Of a DNA stretch of 64,000 nucleotides, positions 33,585 to 43,519 are shown one piece after another. The position numbers were made by a program, and so were the translations under genes. The first letter of the stretch is position 1; each line of letters begins with the position of its first letter. Source of the DNA: Nostoc sp. KVJ3 (GTDB lineage: Bacteria > Cyanobacteriota > Cyanobacteriia > Cyanobacteriales > Nostocaceae); contig NZ_WWFG01000001.1 in NCBI RefSeq assembly GCF_026127265.1, forward strand, positions 2,023,501 through 2,087,500, read 5' to 3'. Below the pieces are notes generated by a model. The model saw nothing but the letters and a program-made list of their open reading frames with translations, was not told where the DNA came from and made no database searches.

Positions 33585-35396
33585 TTAAGGTTGATAGCGG
33601 AGGCTAAAGTAAAAGCCATCATCTTGGGCATTATTACCGCGATCGCTCAAATCGATAAATGGAAATCCATAATCGAGTCTTAAAAAGAGATTATCAATTC
33701 CCATTGCCTGATTCCATAATAATCCTAGACCCGCACCTACCAAAAAAGTTTGATTTGGTAACGAATTGGGATTATTAGAATTATTCCAGACGGCTCCTGT
33801 ATCCACAAATGGCGCAAGTTGAATCGTGGATAATCCAGATTCATCACGCTGCACTGTAATCCGATCTTCGATCGCTACCCGAAATCCATTATCCCCTGAG
33901 CGGATATTTTGACGATATCCCCTGACAGACTGTGCGCCGCCAATGACAAATTGCTGAGAAGGTAAAAGGCTATCTGGTGTTAGCTGTAAGTCTGCTTGGA
34001 TAAGCAACAGATGATCGTCGCTGAGTTGCTGCACACGCTGTACTTGACCCAACCAACTAAAAAAGCGACCATCAGGGATGGGTTCTTTGTTGATAGTTGC
34101 GTCTAATATATCAATGCCAAAATTAAATTGCGATCGCAAATACCAAGCTCCTTGAGGTTCGCGTCTGATATAATCTTGACCAAATTTAATTACACTGGTG
34201 CGACTCACACCATTAGCATCAGGCCCAATACCAAAGGGAGTTGCGAGGTTATCGAAGAGGAAAGTTTGACCATCTTGATATGTAAATCCCAAAGATAGGG
34301 CAAATTCTTCTTTGGGCGATCGCATCAATGGTTGGCGATAATTTATTTCATAAAGATCCTGGTTTGCCCGAATCCCAAAGGCATTAAAAGGCGGCTCGGT
34401 GATTTTGCTGCGATTCAATGCTGCTCTAATCTGTACCTTGCCATTCATGGCGTTAACGGGAATTTGATAGCTAAAATCAAAGGCATCAGAACCACCAGAA
34501 AGGGTGTGATAATAGGAACCTGCTAACTCATCTCCCATACCAGTTAAATTGCGATCGCGCAGTTCAATACCCAATCTTTCTGCACCAATACTCGGAGGCG
34601 AATAATTATCTACACCCAAACTACCACTTAAAGGTTTTGCCTCTTCAACTCTGACAATTAAAACACTTTGACCAACCTTACCAGTTGGCCGCAGACGCGC
34701 TTCTACATTTGTAAATAGGGGATCGAGTCGCAACAATTTCAATTGTTCTTCGAGTTTACCAGTATTTAAAGGAATACCAGCACCTAGTTCAATCCGACTA
34801 CGAATATAAGATGGGTTTAATTGCCGCGTCCCTTCGATGTCAATCTCTGACAAACGCCCTTCAATCACCCGAATTACCACAACACCATCGGCGGTACTGG
34901 GTTGCTGAGTCTCTGGAATTGCTCTGGAATTTATATATCCTTTATTTAGGTAAAGCTGGGTAACAGCATCTGCGGCTTGTCTGATTTCTTCTAGGGTCAA
35001 GTCTCTTTCTTCAAAAGGTTTGACAACTGGATCGAAGTCCTTTTCTTTAAAGACACTGCTATCTACAACTTTGATTTTGCGAACCCGAATCCGTTGTGGT
35101 GTTTCTGGTTGTGGCGGAGATGATTGAGGGTTTGTTTCTTGTACTATTTGTAACTCTGGCTGATTGCTCTTTTTATCCGAGTCAAGTGACAAGGTATTCG
35201 CTGTAGCTTGAAGTGCATTTGCAGTTACAATCCCGACTGTAGGCAGAATTAGCAAGGTGGACTGCAAACTAAAACTGTATTGACTCCATTTAGTAGTTGC
35301 CAAACTCCGCCAAGTGTTTAACTCATGAGAGAAACAGACAATTCTTTGCTGAGTCGTTTTTCTAGGCTTAACAACAGTATCTGCTTCTTTTCTCAT
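33585..35396 (-). CDS. ShlB/FhaC/HecB-type TpsB outer-membrane transporter
   Basis: 603 aa. The N-terminal ~75 residues hold a hydrophobic signal region (SLQSTLLILPTVGIVTANAL); two POTRA domains follow (RIRVRKIKVVDSSVFKEKDF; GRLSEIDIEGTRQLNPSYIR), then a 16-strand beta-barrel from ~250 to the C-terminus. The L6 signature VRGY (SVRGYRQN) is intact, and the last residues (FYFSLRYQP) end in the aromatic-rich form needed for barrel insertion. It would export a TpsA exoprotein, but no filamentous-haemagglutinin-like gene is next to it. It is convergent with the C39 adaptor gene; whether it has any role for those cargoes is not shown. Confidence 0.9.
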   Translation of the reverse strand: MRKEADTVVKPRKTTQQRIVCFSHELNTWRSLATTKWSQYSFSLQSTLLILPTVGIVTANALQATANTLSLDSDKKSNQPELQIVQETNPQSSPPQPETPQRIRVRKIKVVDSSVFKEKDFDPVVKPFEERDLTLEEIRQAADAVTQLYLNKGYINSRAIPETQQPSTADGVVVIRVIEGRLSEIDIEGTRQLNPSYIRSRIELGAGIPLNTGKLEEQLKLLRLDPLFTNVEARLRPTGKVGQSVLIVRVEEAKPLSGSLGVDNYSPPSIGAERLGIELRDRNLTGMGDELAGSYYHTLSGGSDAFDFSYQIPVNAMNGKVQIRAALNRSKITEPPFNAFGIRANQDLYEINYRQPLMRSPKEEFALSLGFTYQDGQTFLFDNLATPFGIGPDANGVSRTSVIKFGQDYIRREPQGAWYLRSQFNFGIDILDATINKEPIPDGRFFSWLGQVQRVQQLSDDHLLLIQADLQLTPDSLLPSQQFVIGGAQSVRGYRQNIRSGDNGFRVAIEDRITVQRDESGLSTIQLAPFVDTGAVWNNSNNPNSLPNQTFLVGAGLGLLWNQAMGIDNLFLRLDYGFPFIDLSDRGNNAQDDGFYFSLRYQP

Positions 35397-35820
35397 GAGT
35401 GGGATGCCTTATCTAACGACTGGGCTGATTTTAGTTTTTGAGTATGCTACGGCTGTATCAATCTTTCAATATCATATTTTTGACATTCAGATTTCAGAAG
35501 ATTTGTAACTAAAAGTATAGTCAGTAGATCGCAAAGTTTTTTTTCAGAAGTGCGATCGCCAACTGTTCAGAAGGCTAACCAAGTAATATAAGCCTTTTAT
35601 TTTAGGATTTACGCAAAATATCTTATTTCTTAGGACTTACGCACCTGACTTTTCCCGTTAAGTCTCGAAAAGCTTACTGAAAAAGGATTTAAGAAATAGC
35701 ACAGCAAATACGGTACAGTAATTGAAATCGGGTGCTAAAGGTAACAAGCAATGCTGGACTGGTGGGAGAAAAATCTTGCAACCTTAGAACTAGGCGATAA
35801 GCCTGACGGCATGGCTACGC
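35397..35820. other. Intergenic region upstream of the TpsB gene
   Basis: 424 bp without a gene, containing the TpsB promoter. Short direct repeats (aggatttacgcaaa, aggacttacgcac near 35607-35650) and a piece of a dispersed repeat (ggcatggctacgcttaccgcagt, ~35808-35830) are present. The latter runs into the 3' end of the small frame at 35821. Confidence 0.5.
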
Positions 35821-36111
35821 TTACCGCAGTGTCTTCAAGATGTGTTTGACTGCGATCGCTAATGCATTAGTATGAGATTTTTCATTATGGTTAGGCTGTT
35901 TTTCTACTGAAGATGATATGGCTTGATTACTGACAAGCTTGATATTGGTTTCAGCAAAACTTTCTAATGGCTGTTGAGCCGCTCGGCTTAATAAACAAGA
36001 TGTGCTTACAACAAGTAAGCTGAGTGTAACCACTCTCAACGTGAAGAGTCTAAATCCGGTGAATGTCATAGCTAGTAGAAGCCAAAAACCAGATCGATCG
36101 CTATATAGCAT
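35821..36111 (-). CDS. Small exported protein candidate
   Basis: 96 aa. A strong hydrophobic segment (FTLRVVTLSLLVVSTSC, preceded by MTFTGFRL) looks like a lipoprotein or Sec signal, with Cys about residue 39 in VVSTSC. The rest is polar and has no recognised domain; the last ~12 residues come from a dispersed repeat. It starts 8 bp after the stop of the 1,309-aa gene on the same strand and could be a third gene of that operon. A start at the second Met (36069) gives a better signal peptide. It may also be an accidental frame. Confidence 0.4.
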   Translation of the reverse strand: MLYSDRSGFWLLLAMTFTGFRLFTLRVVTLSLLVVSTSCLLSRAAQQPLESFAETNIKLVSNQAISSSVEKQPNHNEKSHTNALAIAVKHILKTLR

Positions 36112-36118
36112 AGATCAA

Positions 36119-39100
36119 CTACTTGTTATCTGTTTCGTCTTCCAGCAGGATGGTATTCAGAAGATTCAATTCACTGGATGCCATAAAGTAGCGATCGCTA
36201 AAAACTGTTTCTAATTGTGTAAAAATTCGTCTACCTGCCACAGCTACCCAAGGAAATGTGCGATAGTGAGTTACTACTGGTACAATCAAGCCTTGAGGAG
36301 TTAGAGAACGTCCTAACGCACTTCTCCAAGCTTGGGGGTCTTGTAATACTTGTTGGGGAGTATCATCTTCTGATTGTTCATTCCAGAAATGGGGATAGTC
36401 TAGAGGTAAGCCAATAACTATGTTTTTAGTTTTCAATGCTTGACGTGTGGAAGATTCAATCACAAATCCCTCTTGTTCTCGACTCAATAGTTTATACAGT
36501 TCGTTGGCAGGACGTTTGAGTTTTGAGGGAAATTTGAATTTCTTGCTTTCAGCAATTTCTTTTAGCGATCCTAGAAGACGACTGCTATTTTGTTTAATAT
36601 CAGCTTTCCATGCTTCAAAGCTAAATATTTCTTCAGTTTGGCGATCGCTCCAATCTTCGATCCAGAAAGGGCCGATACAAGTTATATTATCTGGTATCTT
36701 TAGCTCATCGTTATCTAAAGATGGTAATAATCGGCTCGAAATCCTAGAAACATTTTTGGTCAAAGCTTGTAAAGTTTGATAATTTGCATAGGACTTAGCA
36801 TCTCTCTCTAATGATTGACCTCTCAAGTCAAAATGTTTAAAGATGTTTGCAGTTAACTGCTCCGCTTTTTTCACAATTGCTTTTGCTTCTTGAGGATGAC
36901 TATCACTGATAAAAATTTTGGCTTCACGCAAGAAATCTAAGACATCATCAGACATTAAACGCAGCAATTCTTCATCCCCAACAGAGCCAACGGGGACAAA
37001 TGCAATTCGGTTTTTATTAAGTCCTGCATCACCTTTGATCCGGGTGTGAATTGTAGAACGCAACATTACCAGCAAAGTCAATAAATCGCTGGATTGACGC
37101 AACCATAGTCTTTTCGGATCAATATCCTCTCTTTCAATGATGAAATCATTGATTAGCATAACTAAGCGTCTATCTTTGTTATCTCCAGAAACTTCCATTC
37201 CGGTTTCTGGATCTGTATACATTCCTCTACCCCGATAAATTAATTGCGCGACTTCCATTAAAGCGGCTTCAATATTAAATCGGGGAATTGCAGCTATAAT
37301 CCAATCTGTTTTCGGGAAAGAAACACCTCTTGCGCCTGAAGAAGTCATGAGAAAAACTCGGACTTCATCTCGTCGTGGCGGCTTTACTAATTGCAATCGG
37401 CGATCGGGTGATACACTTTGATCCAAAACCTCCACCTGTTCTCTGTTTACCAAAGCTTCTTTACCAGTGGTTAATTTTTCCTGCAACTGACGTAGAAAAG
37501 CTTTATCCTGAGCAAAGAAAATTAACTGCTCTGCTCCCTGTTGTAACCCACTCTTGATTTCTAAGTAGGCATTTGTTAGCGATTCCTCTTCTGATTTTTC
37601 TCGAATTGCTTGTCTAATTGTCTGCTCTGTGCCGTCACTGTTTTGACCTGGTTTAATGGGTGACAGCCTAATACTGTAGTCAATACTGAGTTTACTGGCG
37701 GGATAGCTATTTGTCATGACGTGTAGCGTTGGGTGTTTTCTGAGGCCAATTTTTGTATGAGTGCCTGTCACCCGAAACGGTGCTTCACCTCGACTTTGAC
37801 TTATTAGAACTTTATCAGGAGCGCGATCGCCTGAGTTCAAAAAGCTATCCAACACAACTTCATTGCTGAGTGAGGCATCAGCAAGAATCAGCACAATTTT
37901 AAACGGAGGTGGAGTTGTATCAAACGGTTGAATAAACTGCTGTTGCAACCATTCTGCTAACTTACGGACAAAGGGCGCTCCTGCACCATCACCAGTAAGT
38001 TCATCTACCATGACAACTATAGTGGGAATCCGCGCTGCAAATGCTGAACGTTCCTTTTTTCCAGGTTTAGTATCAGCTTTTTTTGCAAATAAGTTGTTGA
38101 AGGCATTAACTGTGGTTGATTGATCGTTAAGCGTCCGATAACCTTGGATAGCAGCAGTCATTACCAGTTGATTAACCTTGGAATTGGCTTCGAGCAATTT
38201 TCGGGCTGACTTTGCTATCGTACCCAATACACCAGGACTGTTAAGGGATTCTACGCTGTAATCCCTTTCGTTAAGGCGGCGTTTAAACCGAGTCGAGCCG
38301 ACTATATTGCAATCAATGTCATGTTCTTGTTCTGGATTGAGAAAGAAGATATTGCTATCAGGAAGTGTGAGTTTTTCAATACCATCGACAACAACAGCAC
38401 TGTCGATCAAGCGAGGTGGAGAGTTGTTTTCCTGAACCTGTTGTTTATACCATTCGGGTGCTGCAACAATCAAATTTTTATTGCTGGTGATGGTTAATAT
38501 GCCAGTCGGATGATTGTTTTCTCTAGCAAGTTTGTCGGTAACATCTCGATTAATTACAACTCGCGGACTGAGATACAAAAATAAGAAACCTTGAGACTGC
38601 TGTTTGAGAAATTTCATCACAGCAGTAGTTTTACCAATACCTGGATTTCCTTCCAAAGCTAGGACGTTAATTTTACCGACTTGAGCAGCAGTTATACCAG
38701 CAAATACTGCTGCCTGGTGTACTTGTCGCAGAGGAATTGTTGCCTTATCGGGATTGATTTCATTGATACAATCGGCAATTCGTGTAATAGGGTTGCCTCC
38801 AAAGAACTCAAGTAATGCGTCGTTGTCTTCAATAGATGCGATCGCCTCAGCCTTGCTAATTTCACCCATTGGGTTGTAGAAGTCCGTCACATTCTCCTGA
38901 AAGAGAAAGTGAGAGTATTGACCTAAAGTTGGCTTTTCAGCTAGATGTTGTGCTTGTTCTTTAAAAGCAGAGGGTAGCGATCGCACTAGCTTTGTGAACA
39001 CCAAACGAATTTCTGCATCTAGATCGAGTGGCTCATCATCATCTGAATGTTTGGCCTGGCAATATGCTTGTCCCAATGATTTCATTAACTTGGCTCTAGT

Positions 39101-40048
39101 ATCTGGTTCAGGTTCTACACCGAAGAATTGAGCCGTAAGACTTTCAATACCATTGGCATTGGATGTGACAGCGATCGCTCTAGCATTACAACTTCCTTCC
39201 AATCGCTTACGTGCGCGTAACACTTTAATCAGCTGATCGGTATAAGATGATGCCTGACAGAGCTTAAATAATGGTTTATCTTGACCACTAAATGCTGAAA
39301 GAAAATTTTCCAACCTTTTAGAAAGTAAAAACTCTTCACCCTCCACCTCTGCACAAACTCTAGAGAAGACCCCCCGCGATTCAATGTAACGGGCATAGCG
39401 ACTCATTTCTTCTGTATGAGGGGCTTCTTTTTGAAAATCTGCAAATTTGATGGGTGCGTTATAGGAAAATTCCAAACAGAGAATTAAGTTTTCAATTTTT
39501 TTGTGTTTTGGATCTTTTGATTGGGAGAGGTCAGTTTTGCCATCTTTGGGCGGACTCAATTCGTTGGAAAGCCATAAAATAAAATCGGCTCTGGCTGGTT
39601 GTCCACGCTTGACTAAGTTCTCGTCTGGTTTTCCTGGGAGTTTGAAAGCTTCTTGAAATGCTTTTGCTGTCTCTTCTTTTTCTTCATCCCGTTGCATTTG
39701 CTGTCCTGGCAGTGTCAACGGACACCAAATTGCTTCTAGTTTAGGTTGTCTAATTTTACTGTGGTTGAGACACTCACGCATTGCTGTCCAACCTAAACCA
39801 TAGCCGAGTACCAGCAGATGACGCAGCATTGTTTCCACCCATTCTCTGTTATTGGCATCTGTTATTTTGAATTCTTTCACCAGTTGGTGGGAGATATCTG
39901 AATTTTTGTGAGATTGCCAAGGTTGGAGAACAGGATGATCGTTCAACAGTAAGTTTCTGTGAATTAACTGTTGTAAAACACCGCGTTTAACAGCAATTTC
40001 AAATACCTGCCCCCAAATAGAGGCTTGTTGTAGAAGGGATGATTCCAT
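36119..40048 (-). CDS. Large P-loop helicase-like protein of an unrecognised two-gene system
   Basis: 1,309 aa. Walker A EGNPGIGKTTAV lies near residue 465; a DEx-type motif in VVMVDELTGDG near 680; FKIVLILADASLS near 715; FFAQDKAFL near 840; then MTSSGARGVSFPKTDWIIAA (~900) and EVAQLIYRGRG (~935), which resemble motifs V and VI of SF2 helicases. The order fits a two-lobe helicase. Residues 153-198 contain RADFILWLSNEL ... NLILCLEFSYN, a spacing like that of PD-(D/E)XK nucleases but without the Lys. The start overlaps the stop of the 1,064-aa gene (TAATG), so both are made together. I do not recognise the family; nucleic-acid remodelling in defence is inferred. Confidence 0.75.
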   Translation of the reverse strand: MESSLLQQASIWGQVFEIAVKRGVLQQLIHRNLLLNDHPVLQPWQSHKNSDISHQLVKEFKITDANNREWVETMLRHLLVLGYGLGWTAMRECLNHSKIRQPKLEAIWCPLTLPGQQMQRDEEKEETAKAFQEAFKLPGKPDENLVKRGQPARADFILWLSNELSPPKDGKTDLSQSKDPKHKKIENLILCLEFSYNAPIKFADFQKEAPHTEEMSRYARYIESRGVFSRVCAEVEGEEFLLSKRLENFLSAFSGQDKPLFKLCQASSYTDQLIKVLRARKRLEGSCNARAIAVTSNANGIESLTAQFFGVEPEPDTRAKLMKSLGQAYCQAKHSDDDEPLDLDAEIRLVFTKLVRSLPSAFKEQAQHLAEKPTLGQYSHFLFQENVTDFYNPMGEISKAEAIASIEDNDALLEFFGGNPITRIADCINEINPDKATIPLRQVHQAAVFAGITAAQVGKINVLALEGNPGIGKTTAVMKFLKQQSQGFLFLYLSPRVVINRDVTDKLARENNHPTGILTITSNKNLIVAAPEWYKQQVQENNSPPRLIDSAVVVDGIEKLTLPDSNIFFLNPEQEHDIDCNIVGSTRFKRRLNERDYSVESLNSPGVLGTIAKSARKLLEANSKVNQLVMTAAIQGYRTLNDQSTTVNAFNNLFAKKADTKPGKKERSAFAARIPTIVVMVDELTGDGAGAPFVRKLAEWLQQQFIQPFDTTPPPFKIVLILADASLSNEVVLDSFLNSGDRAPDKVLISQSRGEAPFRVTGTHTKIGLRKHPTLHVMTNSYPASKLSIDYSIRLSPIKPGQNSDGTEQTIRQAIREKSEEESLTNAYLEIKSGLQQGAEQLIFFAQDKAFLRQLQEKLTTGKEALVNREQVEVLDQSVSPDRRLQLVKPPRRDEVRVFLMTSSGARGVSFPKTDWIIAAIPRFNIEAALMEVAQLIYRGRGMYTDPETGMEVSGDNKDRRLVMLINDFIIEREDIDPKRLWLRQSSDLLTLLVMLRSTIHTRIKGDAGLNKNRIAFVPVGSVGDEELLRLMSDDVLDFLREAKIFISDSHPQEAKAIVKKAEQLTANIFKHFDLRGQSLERDAKSYANYQTLQALTKNVSRISSRLLPSLDNDELKIPDNITCIGPFWIEDWSDRQTEEIFSFEAWKADIKQNSSRLLGSLKEIAESKKFKFPSKLKRPANELYKLLSREQEGFVIESSTRQALKTKNIVIGLPLDYPHFWNEQSEDDTPQQVLQDPQAWRSALGRSLTPQGLIVPVVTHYRTFPWVAVAGRRIFTQLETVFSDRYFMASSELNLLNTILLEDETDNK

Positions 40049-43000
40049 TACTTCCTGTGCAGAACTTGAGAAACGTGGGTAAGTACAGCGCGATAATTAA
40101 GTAATACCTGTCCTTTGCGGCGGGTGTGGAGAACTTTCACTTCACCAGCCTCTTCAACTGTATTAGGCGATATCCAACTAAATGGATCTAGTACTGGGCT
40201 AAGTTGACTTTTGTACACACCTCGTTCAGCTTCAATAAAATGCAAGCCCCGTAGTACAGCTAGTAAGCAAGGATGAATACGAGAGTCTGAATCAGGATTT
40301 ATCAAATGCAGACGAGCGCGTTCAGTCCAGTTGATATCGCTAACTTTTGCATCCGATACTAGGAAATAAATGCAGAAACCAGATTGTATGCGCTCTTCTG
40401 CTTGGATAGCATAAAGTGTGGCAAAAGTATAAACCGGAATTAAATCACGAAAGTAGTCTGCCCTAACGGAGCGATGAAAATCTGAATGATCTCCAGCTTG
40501 CAAAATTTCAAATCCTGCTTCATTGTATCCACGCTCGCGCAAGCGTGTAGCCGGAAATACATCCCGCACCATTGGGTAAATGTTGATATCAGGAAAGGTT
40601 TGAAAGACTTCTTCTAAAAATTCTGTAGGTATTAAAGAAGAATTGTTATTTGCGGCTCGATTAATGCGGCGATCGCCATAGGCATGAGCTAATAAAATAA
40701 TGTGCTGACATCCTTGGGCTTTCAGGTGACGAATTTCTTCTTGAACTAGGCGTTGCGTTTTCAACTGTTCTAGAGAATCAAGCACATCAGACTGCATCCG
40801 TTCTCTTTTCAGTTCATAACCGATAAACGGTTCACTAACAGATGTAGCAATATAACTTTGAGTGAGAAAAAGATAAGCCTTTTCACTATCATTGGGAAAA
40901 TTTCCCTCATTACAGGGACGACTGGCGTATGAAATTAAGCCAATTTTAGGGGCTGAATCGGAACCTGGGCTACTGATGCAAATTGGAAACGCACTTAAGA
41001 GCGCCTTAAAAGTGCCGGATTTAATAAATTTTGTCGTATCAGTTTGTTTCGCCAGATTTTCCAGAATTAGTCCCTGCATTCGGATTGGGGTATCTTCAGC
41101 TAGTATGGCTTCTAAGGTTTGGGCAGCTGCATAAATATAAGCATCGCCGCTCTTCTCCTTCTCATCATTGTTATCATCTAGTTCTTTCCCCTTTTCTTGC
41201 AACCGCAGCATTAAGGTTGTAAAATCAACCGATTTCTCCTGATCGCGTTGTTGCAATCGTCTAATGATATGCCACAAACAGCAGTAAACTAGCACAGCAA
41301 AGGCAGTAACGGCGGCTGCATGATACTGCTTTTTTTCCTCAGAGCCTTTTGTATCTGGTTGCCGCTTCACCGTTTTAACATCGTATTCCACTATGATTGC
41401 GGCTGGTAATACCCATCCAGCAGCCTTAGAAGCATTTGTCGAAAGTTCATAAGTCCATTGACCGTCTTTCTTCTCCCAAGAACGAGGAACCCAACAAACT
41501 TGGAGGAGTTTCTGTGGTAATAAACGCTTTGCCCACAATTGGGTAAGTGTATCTTTAGTTTTTAAGTCATACTCCGAAAGATCGGCAGTAACTTTAACCG
41601 AAAATAGAAGTCCTGATGTTGCTGGTTGCTCACAAATTTCAATATGTTTGAACCATTCAACTTTTTCGCTAGAATTTTCTTGTCGCTCTACAAGCAACTT
41701 TCTTACGTCTGGTTTTGCACCTTCTAACCGATCCCAATTAATGATGCTGCTTTTAACACAGATGAATTGTTGTGAGGAGCGATCCTGAACTTGAGATACG
41801 ACTTTCTGGTTCCTGTCGCGCAGTACTTTCATCAGAGCCTTGGCAATTGACTTCATTGACTCGGAGCGTTCCTGTAATTCTTCTAAAGTCTGGCGAATAG
41901 CTTCTGTACCCTGCGATTTAAAATTTGCTAGGAGTTGATTCACCATATCTGTTAGTGATTCTTTAGTTAGCGGTTCCTCGTCCTTTTTGGGAACGACGAC
42001 TGCCAAAAAGATCAGTTGAGCTAAACGACGACAAATTTCCCAAGGTTTTTGTAAGGAAGATTCATCATTACTTAGTAAATATTCTCTAATTTGATCGAGT
42101 CGGGCTTCAAAAGCAGGTTTGCCTAATTCTGGATTTTGCCCATTGACTCGAAAACGATAACTTACTTCACGCTCTACTTGATTTTTAGTCTTTTGCTCGA
42201 AAATTTGAGTTTTCCACTCAGGCCAAACAGCTAGACAATAATAAAAGGTTGCTTTGCTAAGTTCATCTGCCAAGTCGAACTCAGCTGCACTACCGAAATG
42301 AGCCGTTAAATCAACCGTATAGCCTTCTTCTTTAGCAGATTCAACTAGAATGAGTATTCGATTGACGTACTCTACTAAAAGTTGGTAATCTGGGTCGTGA
42401 CTCGATCGGGCATTTTCTGCGATCGCTTCCATAATCCGAAAGCTAATTGTCAATCGGACTCGTGACAAGGCTTCGTCGTCTATGAAATTTAAAAAACGCT
42501 GGATTTGGCTATCATATCGATTTTTTTCCTCTTTCAAAGTTGCGATCGATGAATTAACATCATCTTCATCGTTGTCAAGTTCGTTTTCTAAATATTCTGC
42601 GGCAGCACTGCACATTTGGTCAAAATAATCAGTATTTTCAACTCGTTCGCGCGCACAAATAACCGTCGCCACAGACTTGTTATCTTTAGTATCTCCAGCT
42701 TGAAATGCTAGATGTACGAGGTTGGCAGTATTGGGTATATTCTGGAAAGTCGTACCTGCTTTTTTAGCAAGATGTTTGAGTTGCTGTTCAGTGTCATCTA
42801 ACAGCAATGTCGATAATAAGTTGTCGGAAGGCACAGCAGTATTGAGTGCTTGGTCAATAGCAGCCATTAATCTGTCTATTGCACCAGATAACTTTGTAGC
42901 ATTGCCATCACTCAAACAACCTCCAACGCGCGACTTATTACCGTATGCTGGCATCGATAAGTTTTGAATAAACCCACCGCCAGGAGCAGGTTTAAAAGCT

Positions 43001-43242
43001 TCTTTAAATTTAGGTTGTGCAAATAGCCGATACATAACGGCTGAAGTACTTATTCTCAGGCGTTTATTTTGCTTCTCATCAAATTCAAACAGCTCCATCC
43101 CTCTAGGGTTTAGCTGATTAGTATTTGCCTGATTATTGCTAGGAGAAATAGCTTGAGCAAGTAGCTCTATGACTGTAGCGAGGTCAATAGAAGGCTTAAG
43201 CGATCGCGGGTCAACGTTAGCGCCAGTACCTTGTGAAGGCAT
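40048..43242 (-). CDS. Large protein of unknown family, first gene of the coupled pair
   Basis: 1,064 aa, with a good Shine-Dalgarno sequence (aaagga) upstream. No standard motif is evident in the first ~630 residues, which are mostly helical and rich in Glu/Lys. Residues ~641-667 (AAAVTAFAVLVYCCLWHII) form a hydrophobic helix. The C-terminal ~300 residues seem to follow strand-strand-strand-helix-strand-helix-strand order: PKIGLISYASRP (~765), KAYLFLTQSYIAT (~790), FIGYELKRERM, a long helix, CQHIILLAHAYGDRR (~843), INIYPMVRDVFPATRL (~886), then RIHPCLLAVLRGLHF (~988). That order is that of RNase H/PIWI domains, but the usual catalytic Asp is not obvious. A helicase gene overlaps its 3' end. 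Upstream 277 bp are AT-rich promoter DNA. Confidence 0.75.
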   Translation of the reverse strand: MPSQGTGANVDPRSLKPSIDLATVIELLAQAISPSNNQANTNQLNPRGMELFEFDEKQNKRLRISTSAVMYRLFAQPKFKEAFKPAPGGGFIQNLSMPAYGNKSRVGGCLSDGNATKLSGAIDRLMAAIDQALNTAVPSDNLLSTLLLDDTEQQLKHLAKKAGTTFQNIPNTANLVHLAFQAGDTKDNKSVATVICARERVENTDYFDQMCSAAAEYLENELDNDEDDVNSSIATLKEEKNRYDSQIQRFLNFIDDEALSRVRLTISFRIMEAIAENARSSHDPDYQLLVEYVNRILILVESAKEEGYTVDLTAHFGSAAEFDLADELSKATFYYCLAVWPEWKTQIFEQKTKNQVEREVSYRFRVNGQNPELGKPAFEARLDQIREYLLSNDESSLQKPWEICRRLAQLIFLAVVVPKKDEEPLTKESLTDMVNQLLANFKSQGTEAIRQTLEELQERSESMKSIAKALMKVLRDRNQKVVSQVQDRSSQQFICVKSSIINWDRLEGAKPDVRKLLVERQENSSEKVEWFKHIEICEQPATSGLLFSVKVTADLSEYDLKTKDTLTQLWAKRLLPQKLLQVCWVPRSWEKKDGQWTYELSTNASKAAGWVLPAAIIVEYDVKTVKRQPDTKGSEEKKQYHAAAVTAFAVLVYCCLWHIIRRLQQRDQEKSVDFTTLMLRLQEKGKELDDNNDEKEKSGDAYIYAAAQTLEAILAEDTPIRMQGLILENLAKQTDTTKFIKSGTFKALLSAFPICISSPGSDSAPKIGLISYASRPCNEGNFPNDSEKAYLFLTQSYIATSVSEPFIGYELKRERMQSDVLDSLEQLKTQRLVQEEIRHLKAQGCQHIILLAHAYGDRRINRAANNNSSLIPTEFLEEVFQTFPDINIYPMVRDVFPATRLRERGYNEAGFEILQAGDHSDFHRSVRADYFRDLIPVYTFATLYAIQAEERIQSGFCIYFLVSDAKVSDINWTERARLHLINPDSDSRIHPCLLAVLRGLHFIEAERGVYKSQLSPVLDPFSWISPNTVEEAGEVKVLHTRRKGQVLLNYRAVLTHVSQVLHRK

Positions 43243-43519
43243 AATTATTTCCTTTGTAATTTTCAGTCTTACGACTGCTTCATCTGCTTGAACTTTACAG
43301 TCTCAGCAAATGGACTCTGTATTTTTAATATCTTAAATGTGTCTAATCTGTCAAGATAAATATATTTTACGTTTCTAATACTTTTTTTAAGATTTTTTAC
43401 ACAAATAATTTTTGACATGATAATGTGTATCTTTGAAAAGATCAGGGGAAACTTAATGAATATAAATTTATAAACAGAAAAGAAATAATATAAACTTTAA
43501 TTTTTTCTAAAAAGCAAAA

